From assembly GCA_032690845.1 (NCBI GenBank), contig CM064420.1, positions 62,980,707 through 63,044,706 of the forward strand: DNA of 64,000 nt, in the 5' to 3' direction. This document shows, in pieces, positions 46,913 to 58,476 of this stretch. Positions within the stretch are counted from its first letter, which is position 1, and the number at the start of each line of letters is the position of its first letter. Origin of the DNA: Eleusine coracana subsp. coracana. Taxonomy: Eukaryota > Streptophyta > Magnoliopsida > Poales > Poaceae. The translations under genes were made by a program, and so were the position numbers. The notes beneath the pieces were generated by a model, which did no database searches, was not told where the DNA came from, and was given only the letters and a program-made list of their open reading frames with translations.

Positions 46913-49900
46913 ATGGCAACGGCGGCGGCCGCTGCTGTCCCGGATGGCCGGCGGTGGAGCAAGGCTGCGGGATCCGCCTCGTCGCCGGTGACCACGGCCA
47001 TCTTCCTCTTCTTCTTCGTCGTCGTCATCGGCGTCCTCGTGTCCGCCCGCTGGATCACCACCACTGTGAGTGCGAAGTTCGTCCCCGTCTCCGACCGATC
47101 CTCATTGCGGCGTAGATAAGGCTTGATTGCGTTTTTTTTGTAGTTTTTCTGTGTGTACATGTCATGTATCGCACATACGTACAAACACGGCCGTTCTTAT
47201 CTGGATTCTTCTTGTCTGAAACCGAGTTCTTGAGCGGTTTCATTTCATCTAACTGTTCAAGGAGCTGACCGCTGTTTTTCCCTGGAATGATTGCATTGGT
47301 TTGTTCAACTCTTTATGTTATGCTGACAGCGCGAACATTAGTTTTATTGAACCCATGCATGAGTAGTCAAGACCATTCTTGGTAGTCGGAGATGTTAATT
47401 ACTCTGAACAATTTCACATGCGTGCAGACTCATCTGTCAATCACCAATCTGGATCAGTGGCGAACAAAGCCGGTAGGTAAGCTCCATCCCATTTTTCAAA
47501 CAGAAGATTTTATTCTCCCGTAGATTAGCACAATAACACAACGCCATCCACACAAAAAGAATCAAACACTTTTGGCGATTAACCACTATTCTAAGGACAA
47601 GAAGTTGTTTCTAACTTAAAAAAAAAATAGAATCAAACACTTTTGACGATTGATTTTTTATTAACAATTCATCTAGGATTAATGATTCGCCGTTATTTTA
47701 TTCATCATGTTCTTTTATTGGGGGAATTTTTTTTCAATCTTTGTCAGCCACAAGCTGGTGAACATTTCAGGCGCCGTTGATCATCTTCGTCTTCCTGCAG
47801 GCAATCCTGACTACGACGCAGACCACCTCGATCCCCGCCGTCCCCGCCGCGCCGCCGCCGCCACGGCCGACCTACACCATCTCCTGCTCGGCGGCGCCGC
47901 TGCCCCGCGACCCAACCATTCCCAGCAACATCTCTCAGACCCTCACCCTCGCGCTCTCCCCCAACACCACCTCCACCTGCTCCTCCGTCCCCGACCCCCC
48001 GCCGCGCCCCGCCACCCCGCCGCCCGGTGCCAACGCCTCCACCTGCCCCTCCTACTTCCGCTACATCCACGAGGACCTCCACCCATGGCGCGTCGCCGGG
48101 GGAATCACCCGCGCCATGGTCGACCGCGCCCGCGCCACGGCCAACTTCCGCCTCGTCGTGGTCCGCGGCCGCGCCTACGTCGAGCGCATCGCGCCGGCCT
48201 TCCAGACGCGGGACCTCTTCACCATCTGGGGCATCCTCCAGCTGCTCCGCCGCTACCCGGGCCGCGTGCCAGACCTGGACCTCATGTTCGACTGCGTCGA
48301 CTGGCCCGTTGTACGCGCCGAACAGTACGAGGGGGAGAACGCCACCGTCCTGCCGCCGCTCTTCCGGTACTGCGGAGACAACGAGACTCTCGACGTCGTC
48401 TTTCCGGACTGGTCATTCTGGGGCTGGTAAGGAACTACTCCCCTTCTAGGCTACTACATGTTTATATCAGTAGTTCATTACACAAAGAATGCAATGCGAA
48501 TTTCAGATGGTTATATGTCTACGGGCTAACGAAATATAAATTTGAGTCTGTTCCTCTGTGCTTTGATGTCCATACAAAGCAAAATCTCAATAAATGTCTG
48601 TGATGATAGGCCTGAGATCAACATAAAGCCATGGGATGCTCTGCAGAAGGAACTGAACAGTGGCAACAAGAGAGTGAAATGGTTGAATAGAGAACCTTAT
48701 GCTTACTGGAAAGGGAATCCAGATGTTGCAGCTATAAGGCAAGAGCTGGTTAAGTGTAATGTCTCCAAAACGCAAGAATGGAATGCGCGGATATACAAAC
48801 AGGTACTTGTTTTGTAGTTTGTTGTACAAATTGTGATGTCTCTTCTGTCTTCTCACGGGATAGACTTCTATCATATTGTCTTGTTTGATGTGATAAAATG
48901 TTTAAATCCTTGTGATTGTTAATTAGTCCATGACTACCTTTTCAAGGAAACAATTCTGGTAAGGGAGGTTCGTGATTAATAATTCCTTTTGTTTTTATTT
49001 AGGACTGGCTCAAAGAGATCAAGGCAGGATACAAACAATCGGATTTGGCTAGTCAATGCACCCATAGGTCTTCTGTCTTTTCTTGCACAAAAGTTAGGAT
49101 TTCTTTTTTTTTTTTTTTTTCCGTTCTGTTTGTAGTTGTGAGCTTCTTTCCTTGGGTGACAGGTACAAGATCTACATTGAAGGATCAGCATGGTCAGTTA
49201 GTGAGAAGTATATTCTAGCTTGTGATTCAATGACGCTAGTGGTTACACCAAAATACTATGATTTCTATTCAAGAGTACTGATGCCCATGAGACATTATTG
49301 GCCTGTCCGGGATGAAGAAAAGTGTAGCTCCATAAAGCATGCTGTTGACTGGGGCAATTCTCACAAACAGAAGGTATTTTCTCTATTCCTTTACACATCA
49401 GCAATGGAAATTTGTTCTAACATAATCTTGCCAACTGGTATGAATTGAAGCACATTCGTCTGAACTCAAAGGATATTTCTTGTGTCAGCTAGATAATTCA
49501 AACTACAATAGTGTATGGTATGTTCAACATAGCACTAGGGAGCTTTTTGCTAGACAACATGCATGATTCTAAGTTCACAGAGATGTTAATTACGCTTCAC
49601 ATTTTAATTACGCATGTTGAGCAGCATAGGAGGCCCATATATCCTGCTATATTGTGGTATGTAATAATTGATAGTTTGATGCTGTATCCAACGCACAGAT
49701 TGAAACACGCATGGCAAATGTAACTACTCAAATAGTTTATCTGTAGCAAGTCATTAATTTGTACAGCTGTCTATTTGTCATCCTTAGTGAATTAGATTAT
49801 ACTTACCTTAACATTTAACAATAACACAATGAATTATCATACTAGAGGTAAGAACACTCTCTTTCTTTAACGGAGAATATTTGTTGTGTATCTTTTGCTT

Positions 49901-50319
49901 AAAGTTTTTCATCTTTTTATAAAATTCCATATCTTAATTTCTCCACGTCAAAATAGGCACAACGGATAGGAAAGCAGGCAAGCAACTTCATTCAACAAGA
50001 GCTGAGTATGGACTATGTGTACGATTACATGTTTCACCTCTTAACTGAGTATGCCAAGCTCTTAAGGTTCAAGCCAACCATACCACAAGAAGCAGTTGAG
50101 GTCTGTCCGGAGTCTTTGGCTTGCCAAGCTGTAGGCCGTGAGAAGAAGTTCATGGAGGACTCCATGGTGAGGTCTGCTAATGATGCTGGCCCATGCGATT
50201 TGCCGCCTCCTTTCAGCCCGGAGGAATTCAAAGCGCTGCAGCGCAAGAGAGAGAAGCCAATGAAGCAAATCGAAGCATGGGAACAAAAAGCTTCCAAACC
50301 TGTGGACAGCAAGCCTTGA
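46913..50319 (+). CDS. Protein O-glucosyltransferase-like, GT90 (rumi/CAP10 family)
   Basis: Exons are 46913-47065, 47428-47472, 47771-48426, 48610-48802, 49003-49067, 49163-49373 and 49957-50319, giving 561 residues. Residues 28-44 are a strongly hydrophobic segment after a short basic N-terminus, a type II signal anchor, so the enzyme domain should face the Golgi or ER lumen. A Pro/Thr-rich stem with several N-glycosylation sequons (NIS, NAS, NAT, NET) follows. The GT90 domain begins near CPSYFRYIHEDLHPW and continues through LMFDCVDWP, NREPYAYWKGNPDV and GSAWSVSEKYILACDS, all typical of plant rumi-like (DUF821) proteins. The likely reaction is transfer of a sugar from a UDP-sugar to protein or cell-wall glycan; the plant substrate is unknown to me. 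No KDEL-type signal ends the protein, which finishes PVDSKP. Exon 2 could alternatively extend four bases, but only GTAGGT at 47473 keeps the frame. Confidence 0.94.
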
Positions 50320-51676
50320 GAGCTCCAAACTTTTCGAGGAATGCATATGAAATGCGTGGTACATACCAATTTTTGTAGTGGTAATAATCAGGCAATTCTT
50401 AGATGATTGAATCATATGTGTAACGATCGGTGAAGTTACAGGTAGTTTTGGTTCGCCCTAGTCTCCTTTGTATTTGTCAAAGAAATTACTTATTGTGACC
50501 TTTAGTTTCCACGTTCTGGTTTAGCAGTAACAATATTACAACGGGCATATAGAATTTCATTGAAAAGTAATTCGAGAAAATTTAGGAAGCAAAATTCTTT
50601 TAATCTTTATTGTACTTTTTGCAGTGATTTATATAGCAACTTTTAGAGTGAGGCGCTAATGTTTTGTGGAGAACCTTATTTCATGATCCTTGTTCTCCAA
50701 ACATTATTGGAAATACATTTTCAAGGTGTGTAGAAGCTGTTTCCAACATGTTACTTGCCACACTTTTGAAGTTTCCAATACTCGTTTTCAATAGACATGT
50801 CCATGTTTTACATCAAAGCGGAGAGTCTGAACAGCTCGGCAAGTACAAGAAGAAGCCAAGATGGATCATTTTCTCTCCAAAAAACTAATCATAAGCACTA
50901 GTGGGAAGCACCCAGTGCACCCACAAGTAGTTTACGATGGCGATTATGAAGGGATATAATCCTGACAAAAATGATGCGCAAGTACCTAGGTAATCCTCAG
51001 CCCCTCTATTGCAAGACGAACATACACGCACACCACTCCATAAACAAATGCGCAGAGTATGACAGCTTGATGAGATGATTCCGACTTTCCAAATTAGATG
51101 AATCGCTTGAGCAACCACAAAATGCTGAAAATGTGCTGCCATGGTTTACAATGGGAGGAAAAATGGAAACTGCTAGAGAATACACAAAGCAACCACACAA
51201 GCATTAAGCCAGAGCATCAAAGGATCCCCAACTGTATTAAACTCTTAATAAAATGTTCTAGCTGATCACTAGATCCACCGTAGTTCCTGTAAAAGAGATA
51301 CACCATAGGATCCACTCTGTGTATATGTGCAACACAATAAAAGAAATATTTTGCAATCAAATCAAATAGGCCAAACCTCATGTCGGCTGGAAATAGCTAT
51401 GTGGAGATGACTTATTGACTACTACCTCCGGATTTCTTTTGTCGTCGTCCGGACAGAAACTTCAGTTCAAAATTGGCTTAACCAAGTTGTCGGAACGTCA
51501 ACATTAGAAATACAGAGGGAGTAGCTGCTAAAGTTTCTAATATAAATTAGAGAATTTGAGGCATTACAACCACCGATAAAACCGACCATGACTTGTACAA
51601 TAACTAATATGACAGAACATGTACATTCGTTTTAGTTCATGACAGAGAAACCAAACAGGATAGAGGATGCACACGC
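50320..51676. other. Convergent 3' region between the glucosyltransferase and the VAP gene
   Basis: The two genes point toward each other, so this stretch should hold both 3' UTRs. It is AT-rich with no coding frame of note. Nothing else is seen. Confidence 0.5.
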
Positions 51677-54247
51677 TCATCTCTTCATGATGAAACCTAG
51701 CAGTATTCCCAGAATAGCAATCACCAGTACAAAAACTAATGAGAAACCACCATGCTGGCCGCTGATGCCTCTCCTTAGAAAATCCTGTTAAATTCCATTC
51801 CAAGATGTAACAATATATTAATATCTACAGATTAGTTAGCAGATATGTTCTCCTAAAAAGGTTAACAGATTTGCAGTTTGGCACATGCTGAAATCATGAA
51901 ATTCGAAGAAAAATTTTTTGGAAGGAATTGGGAAGATTCAAAAAGGTCAAGGTATATGTGGCCAATATAAAATGGATGTACGAAGAAGGAACCTAATCAT
52001 GTACCAATTAGTAAAGGAAAAAAACACAACTATCAACTAAGCAACATATTGAAATCATAAGTTAAAGAAAAAAGGAAAATAGCACGAATTTTGCTACAAA
52101 AATAAAACTGATATAACGACTAAAAATAATTATCCATTGAGTCCAGATTAGCTAAATAAACCAAGGAAAACACTGACCAGTTCTTCACGAAGCTTCTTAT
52201 TCTGTTCCATAGCAGAATTTCTCTCATCCATGAGCTTTGAGATCAAAACAAATGGCTGCAAATAGACAAATAAAAGCATGTCAAGGCTCAAGGTATCACA
52301 CTTCGTAATCCGTGGAATGCTAAGGCCTAAAGTACTTTCTTAATAAGAATTCACTACTGGTAGAATGCTAGTCCACACAAGATTCAGGAAATATCTGGTA
52401 CTTTGGTTAATACAAAAGGATCAAACATCAGTGAAATCAATGTGTGTCTGCATCTAAATATTTATCTAAACACAATAAATCAAAAGGCTACATATATCAA
52501 CTTTAATCAGATTGATCAAATACACTAAATCTGTTGTCATGTGCAATTGCCAAACAACTGATTGTAGATAACTATTACAACAACCGGATTCTATATAACT
52601 GTTGCAACATACCATTGCAAAGTAATGGCATAAGACACGGTTATCTAGAATCATTTGTTGTAATAGTTTTAGGCAAGCGTTAAGATTGAACGGTTTGCAA
52701 GAAATTTATTAGTATACATGCAATTCGAAATTAGAAAACTATTTGTATGCTCTAAGAACCTCTTCCACTAGTAATCTATGGATTTTCTTTACCTGTTTTC
52801 CTTCAGTGCCTAATTAATAGTGGACTTATAGCACAAGTAATATTTCTAGAGGAAAGTTAATTCTTATCAGGTTCAGTGTATACCTTCTAAATGAACAGGT
52901 ACTACATCTAAGGTCAAAAGTAGGTAAAGCTTTGGCAAGTTTAAAATAAAAGAGGTTCACCTCAGTGATTGCTTTTTCTGATTCTTTAGGTTCTTTTGTG
53001 GCCTGGAAAGAAAAAGGCAGAGTTCAGTTTCAAAAGGTGGATATTTCGATAAGATCAGTGATAAGTGCACAAAGTAATCTGCAATGCAGCATAGAGCATA
53101 TGTGATTTTCTATCAGAGGGTTCAGACTGGTCATGAATAATCAAGGTGACAATTATTATAGAACTTACAATCACACTCCATGATCCAAACTCACCTCTTG
53201 ATAACTTAAACTGCCTGGAGAACCATCCTCAGATCCCTCAGTTATTGAGGATGGTGTGACATAAACAACCTTCAACTTCACTTCATCAACCACATTTCCC
53301 GATTCTTTGGTAAACTGCACATAGTCCCTCGACAGAATTAGACAAACAAAACTGCCAACAGTAGCTAAAATGCTGAAGCTCGATGTCCATTAAAACATGA
53401 GTTACCATCTCTCCTGTGATATCCTTCGGTGTGACGTCCTTACCCACAATAGCACTCTGCACAAGGAATTTGTCCTTGCATTGCATGTCCGGCGGCGCCT
53501 CCCGCTGTGTTTGCATTGTAACTGAACCCAACAATAATTCACGTCGAGTATAAGATGTTAGCAGAAAAACAGCCATTTCAAGATAAACTAGTGACTGAAT
53601 GCTGCAATTCATGAAAAATACCAAGGACATCAGCTGTGGACCGGGGTGGCACAATGCCATTGTTCGGCCTAACACAGTACTTCTTCGGACTAGTCGTCTT
53701 AACCTACAAATCCAATATTGCACCAATTTTAGTCCCAGATACATCGATTTCGCTCAAATTTTATTCAGTAACAAACTAACAATTTGGGAGGAAGAATTGT
53801 TTACCTTAAAGGCGACCTGCTCATCTGTCTTATTCGTCAGCTGCAACGAGCACGAGATCTGCTTATTCAACTGGACTGCAGGATTCAGAGACAGAATGAG
53901 TACAGCGAAATTAGCAAACAAGGGAACAGTAACAGTATGATCGCATACTACACAGAAATAATATCACATTAAAAAAAATCCAAAAAGTAACCCAGAGACA
54001 AACACAAAATCAACGACAACGACGAAGATTTTGGCAACATAGATAAATTCTATGGAAATTTCGAAATTCAATGAAGGGGGGCGCAGCAATATTTCTGGGA
54101 ATTCCATCGAACCACCGCGATTAGCGATAGAATCTTTTGATGAATCAAGGAAACGATGGATGAAGAGGGGAACAAACAGAGAGACTCACATGGGAATCGC
54201 AGCTCGATGGGATCGATTCCCAGCAGCTCCCCGGACTCGGAGCTCAT
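51677..54247 (-). CDS. VAP27: Vesicle-associated membrane protein-associated protein (VAP27 type)
   Basis: Eight exons on the minus strand: 54190-54247, 53805-53875, 53622-53703, 53406-53521, 53195-53314, 52961-53002, 52178-52255 and 51677-51784, giving 224 residues. Residues 6-125 or so form an MSP domain, with the VAP signature around KTTSPKKYCVRPNNGIVPP, the surface that binds FFAT motifs in partners. A coiled coil follows (about 164-192, SKLMDERNSAMEQNKKLREE). The tail is a single C-terminal membrane span (203-222) ending MKR, which makes it a tail-anchored ER protein. VAP27 proteins tether the ER to the plasma membrane and endocytic sites with actin and NET3C in Arabidopsis. All junctions are GT-AG and in frame. 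The length matches short plant VAP27 proteins. Subfamily number is not assigned. Confidence 0.95.
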
Positions 54248-57064
54248 CTTCGACGGACGATCGAACCGGGCGCAATCAAACGGAGTCTAAGAGAGGCCGG
54301 ATTTTTCAGAGAAGTTTGGAGGTGTTTTCCACCTCCGGACCCCGGCCTCCGCCTCCCCTCCCCTGTGTCCTTCCTCCAACGATGATATTATTACTGGAGC
54401 GGAGGAGGAAGCGGACAATAAAACGGGGAACTCGGCGGAGTAAGGAAAATTCGATGGGCCTTTTGGAAGAGGCGAGAAGCGGAGGACGCCCTGCTCTTCT
54501 CTGTCTTGGCTGCCGTCAACGTGGCGACGGAGAATATTCCGTGTGAACACACACACGGGTGGGAAATAGGCGCCGGTCGCTTTCTTTAGCCAGCACAGCG
54601 CAGCTTCCCTGTTTTTCTCCGGAGGCGGAGAACGGGTGGTGGTAGTTGCGCCGTTGCATCGCACGGAGCTTTTTATCGGATCGCACGGCTTTGGCTCGAT
54701 ACGCCCGCTCTACCAGGAACAGGAAGGATGATGTGTACTGCCGAAGCAAGAGGACAGCAGTATTGAGTTTCCATTTCTCTAGTGAAGGTGTGAAGCGATA
54801 CGGATCAGCATTGACGATAAACTTTTGTTCTTGTTCACCTGGAGAGTTCCGAGCTCCGGTGCTGCAAGTAAACTTGATGTGTGCACTATTGAAGACCTTA
54901 AGATACTAAAGAAAATGGTTTCACTTGTATCCTGTTTTTAATGGGGACTGGTATCTGGCCTGAGCAGCGTGCTAGGGATATGGGACACGAGATAGTAGAC
55001 AAAGAAGAATATATAGTAGTCCTGCACACGATCCATGGTGAATAGCATTACAATAGAAAAGGTATGGTAGCAACACCTGACTTTTGGGGCTGCGGCAAGC
55101 TATCCTGGTATGCACATGTTATTACAATAGAAAAAAAAAAGGTTGTTCAAGTTCAATATACAAAGATGGATCTCCAAGCAACATTTTGCACGCGTGTTGA
55201 TTTTCCAGCTTCTTCAAGCTGCAAACTTTTCAGAAGCGCCACAGACACAACGTACATAACCGACGACTATCACTATCACGTTGCAACATTTTTTTAGATC
55301 AAGAAAATCTTCAGAGACTGAGACGGGACAGTAGGAAGTCCAAATCCCCGTCTCCAACACAACAGAGGACAGAAGGCCTACGCGTGTGCAGAACTTTCCC
55401 AAAGAACAGTAGCTCGCCGAGACAAAAACTACTCCTATGACAGTCCAACTATGCGACGGACATTTGCTGAAGTCCCGATTCAATTCACCGCGACGACAAG
55501 CGCACAACAGTCCCCGCGTATCGTATCATGTTGATGGTCGTATTGTACAAACACACAAAAGTCCTGATTCAATTCATGATCTCGTATAGTATTTGATTGA
55601 CTCTGACTTTGTAGGTACTAGTATTGTACAAAGTTATCTTTTATTGAAACTGACTCTGACTTTGTTGGATGGCCGCCAGTGTTGTCTGTGCCTGCAAGCC
55701 TGTTCCGTGGTTCAGCTGCTTGCGAAACCGCAGTCTCTGGTCGTATAAGGAAAACGGACGGCTACGTGTTGGGATGAAAGTGATGACCCAATAGATAAAT
55801 ACTCCTAGAAAACTTGCATCCGCGGCCGTTATCTGTCGTGTCGGTTCCCTGCCTCCATCTTTGTGACGGGTGATCGGCGTGCGGTGGCTGGTAGGCAGAG
55901 TGCGCGGAGGCTGCAGCAGAAGAGCCGAGCCACGTGCGAGGACGCGAGGTTGAGGCCTTGAGGGTGACCGACCGGGCCAAAATTGGATATGTTTCGTGCC
56001 TGTGGACGGGCTTTCCTCTCTCCGGGCTTCTTCTCTCCGAGTCAGATGCACAGCCCATATGAAGCAATTCACTCCGCTACGACATACCGGCCGGGTCCGT
56101 TACCGATGGACGCGTCACGCAGTTCGGGATGAGAGAGAGATAGATACCCTGAAATGAGCGACCGGGCAGGCCCGGTCGGGAGGATCAGTAGTCACATCAA
56201 CGGGGCCAGAGGCGGCAGCGCGTCATGATTCATGGGCGATCGAGAGCGCGCGCTCCGACACGCTGCTCCGCGACAACAATCATGCGTCGTCCGTCGATCC
56301 TGATCGCGGACGTACAGTAGTACGTTCGATCGCACGCAGAAATCACGGCGCCAAGCGCACACGCACGCACACGTCGTGTCAATCAAGGGGGAAAAGGCAA
56401 CGGATGTGTGGCCGGCCGGCTTCCCTCCGATCCGGTGCGCCGCGGAGCTAGTAGCTCGACGTACTCTGCCTTTATTGCTTCCGTCGCTTCGCTCATCGAT
56501 CTCCGGCCGGCAGGCCGCGCCAGCGCCCCTCTTGTTTTCCGGGCCGCGCGCGCCTCTGCTTGGCCTGGGTCCTGGGACGCATGCAGCTCACTGTGCACGT
56601 CTAGAGAGGCAAAAAGGCACACGACAAAAGCTAGCAAAGCTCTTGGTGGATGGGATGCGTGCGGCATCGGTCGATCCACTGGCCGGCCGGTCCGGGTCGG
56701 AAAAGGCGTCCGAGTTGCAAATAGGCAGTTTCTATCCGGTGGTACTGTGCCACCGTTGGCGTGCTGCCTCAGAAAATATAAGCTTTGGTCGGATAGGAAT
56801 GTTTGTGCTATGTGCGGATGAGCCGCTGACTTTTGAACTAGGCTCCCCTGGCATCCAAACATATGTAGTACAGCGTGAAATAACCTAAGAGTTGAAATAA
56901 GCTAATTAATCGAATGGTCAATATAGTGGTAGTATCAGTACAATAGCGATCACTACAACTTCATTATTAAAATAAGAAAAATACGACAGCATGCATATGA
57001 TATAGATTTTCGACAATCAACTAGGAGTTTTCCTAGTTTTGGTTATTATAGCAGTTTGTTTTCT

Positions 57065-57175
57065 TATGGGTTAAGTTTGGGACATTTAGTGTTAACTTTT
57101 CTTCGGGTTAAGTTCGGAAGACGTGACACTAAGTTTTCTGCAAGTTAAGTTTGGAACATTATATATTTAGTGTTC
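57065..57175. repeat. Degenerate three-copy tandem repeat, about 36-bp unit
   Basis: The word GGTTAAGTTTGG, or a close variant, followed by ACATTTAGTGTT-like sequence and TTTTCT recurs three times at offsets of about 37 and 35 bases. Copies differ at many positions. No function is suggested. Confidence 0.55.
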
Positions 57176-57700
57176 TGAGAAAATTTTATATAGGTTTTCA
57201 AAAAAAAAAGGAGATGTATAATATTCAGGTTTTTATGTCACATACAAGACCATTACAACTTTTCCCTATATATGTTTATACGTGCTCCAACGTATGGGAT
57301 GTATTCATGTCATGGGCTTTAAATATAATTTTCTATTATAAAAAATAGTCTGTAGACATCTTCAAATTTATGATTGCTTCATCCAATTTTTTAATTTACT
57401 AAAATGGTATAAACATATTACACTTACACAACTCATATTCTACCCTTTCTGGAAACAATATATGCAATCCAAACCATTTAATGATCAGATTTTTTTTTAT
57501 TTCCTTAATTTCCCAATGAGGTGGAACCTCAATTAAACTGATCCCTATCACTTTCCTTTTTGCCTTTTTGACAACACCAATTTCATAAATTTTGTACATA
57601 GACATGTCTGTGAGGCCCCCAAATTCAGATACAGTAGGAAATAATATGATCGATTTGCTGATGGGAAACACAATTGTAACCTAAAATGCATGCCTACATA

Positions 57701-57986
57701 GGCCTTGTTTGCATTAGTTTTCTTCATATGGTTTTTATAAACTGGTTTCTAAATAAAAAAACTAGGTGAAGATGTTTGGATATTGGTTTTTATAATCTAT
57801 AAACCAGTTTTTGGATAGTTAATGAATTGAAATAAGACAAAAAACTGGTCTTAGCTAGGTTGGACTAGTTTATGGGTTTTTTAAAAACTCATAATCTTGT
57901 TTATAAAAACTGGCCTATTTGCATTGGAGGCTCTCTAGTTTCTAGAAATCAATTTCTTAAAAACTAGAGGAATCCAAACAGGGACA
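57701..57986. mobile_element. Small MITE with GGCCTTGTTTG ends
   Basis: The left end GGCCTTGTTTGCATT pairs with the right end AATCCAAACAGGGAC as imperfect inverted repeats of about 15 bp. Both are followed outward by ATA, a possible 3-bp target duplication. The 286-bp interior is AT-rich and repeatedly palindromic (TTTTTATAAACTGG and AACCAGTTTTT words). The CCTTGTTTG end is common in grass Tourist- and hAT-type MITEs, so the superfamily is left open. Confidence 0.6.
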
Positions 57987-58476
57987 TAGTTTGGGTGGTT
58001 AACTTCCAACTTCTCCCACACTGTTGATTCAAGCATTCCATGTGAAAAGAAAAACAATGCGTTAAGAGAAAAGGGAGCGCCTACATTGCTATCAGTTCAT
58101 GCCAAAGCACGTTCTGGAGTAGACACAATCAGGAGGAACACACAACGACTTCTCTACAGGTGAACAACAGAAGTAAGAGGTCCATGAACAAAAAAAAAAA
58201 AAAGGAAGAAGAAGACAGACAAACAGAAAAAACAAAAGGACATGAAAATAGAGAAGACAAATCTGCACCTAGAGGATCATAAGTGATCCAAGGTACTTTA
58301 ACTTGATTCTCCATTTCGACCCCCAAACTAAAGATTTGAGGTACCTAGAGAAGACACAGCATGTGTAAACACGCGATATTGAGATCAAGATTTGATAAGT
58401 AACCCTAGTACGTGACACAAGGGCGGATGATTCGTGCCAAGAACTTGAAACTGGAGCATGTCAAGCTAGCTAGTAG

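Larger units (their letters stand above)
54248..58476. other. Intergenic DNA between the VAP and YABBY genes
   Basis: The left end is the leader and promoter of the VAP gene. GC-rich 55.8-56.9 kb has long chance frames on both strands (for example 56376-56888) but no domain I recognise. Beyond 56.9 kb the DNA is AT-rich, with a degenerate three-copy repeat at 57065-57175 and a MITE at 57701-57986. The 3' UTR of the YABBY gene should lie at the right end. No gene is supported. Confidence 0.5.

Noticed and set aside
56376..56888. 170-codon open frame on the plus strand
   Set aside because: An antisense frame of equal length exists, no domain is visible, and the region shows no splice or promoter context.
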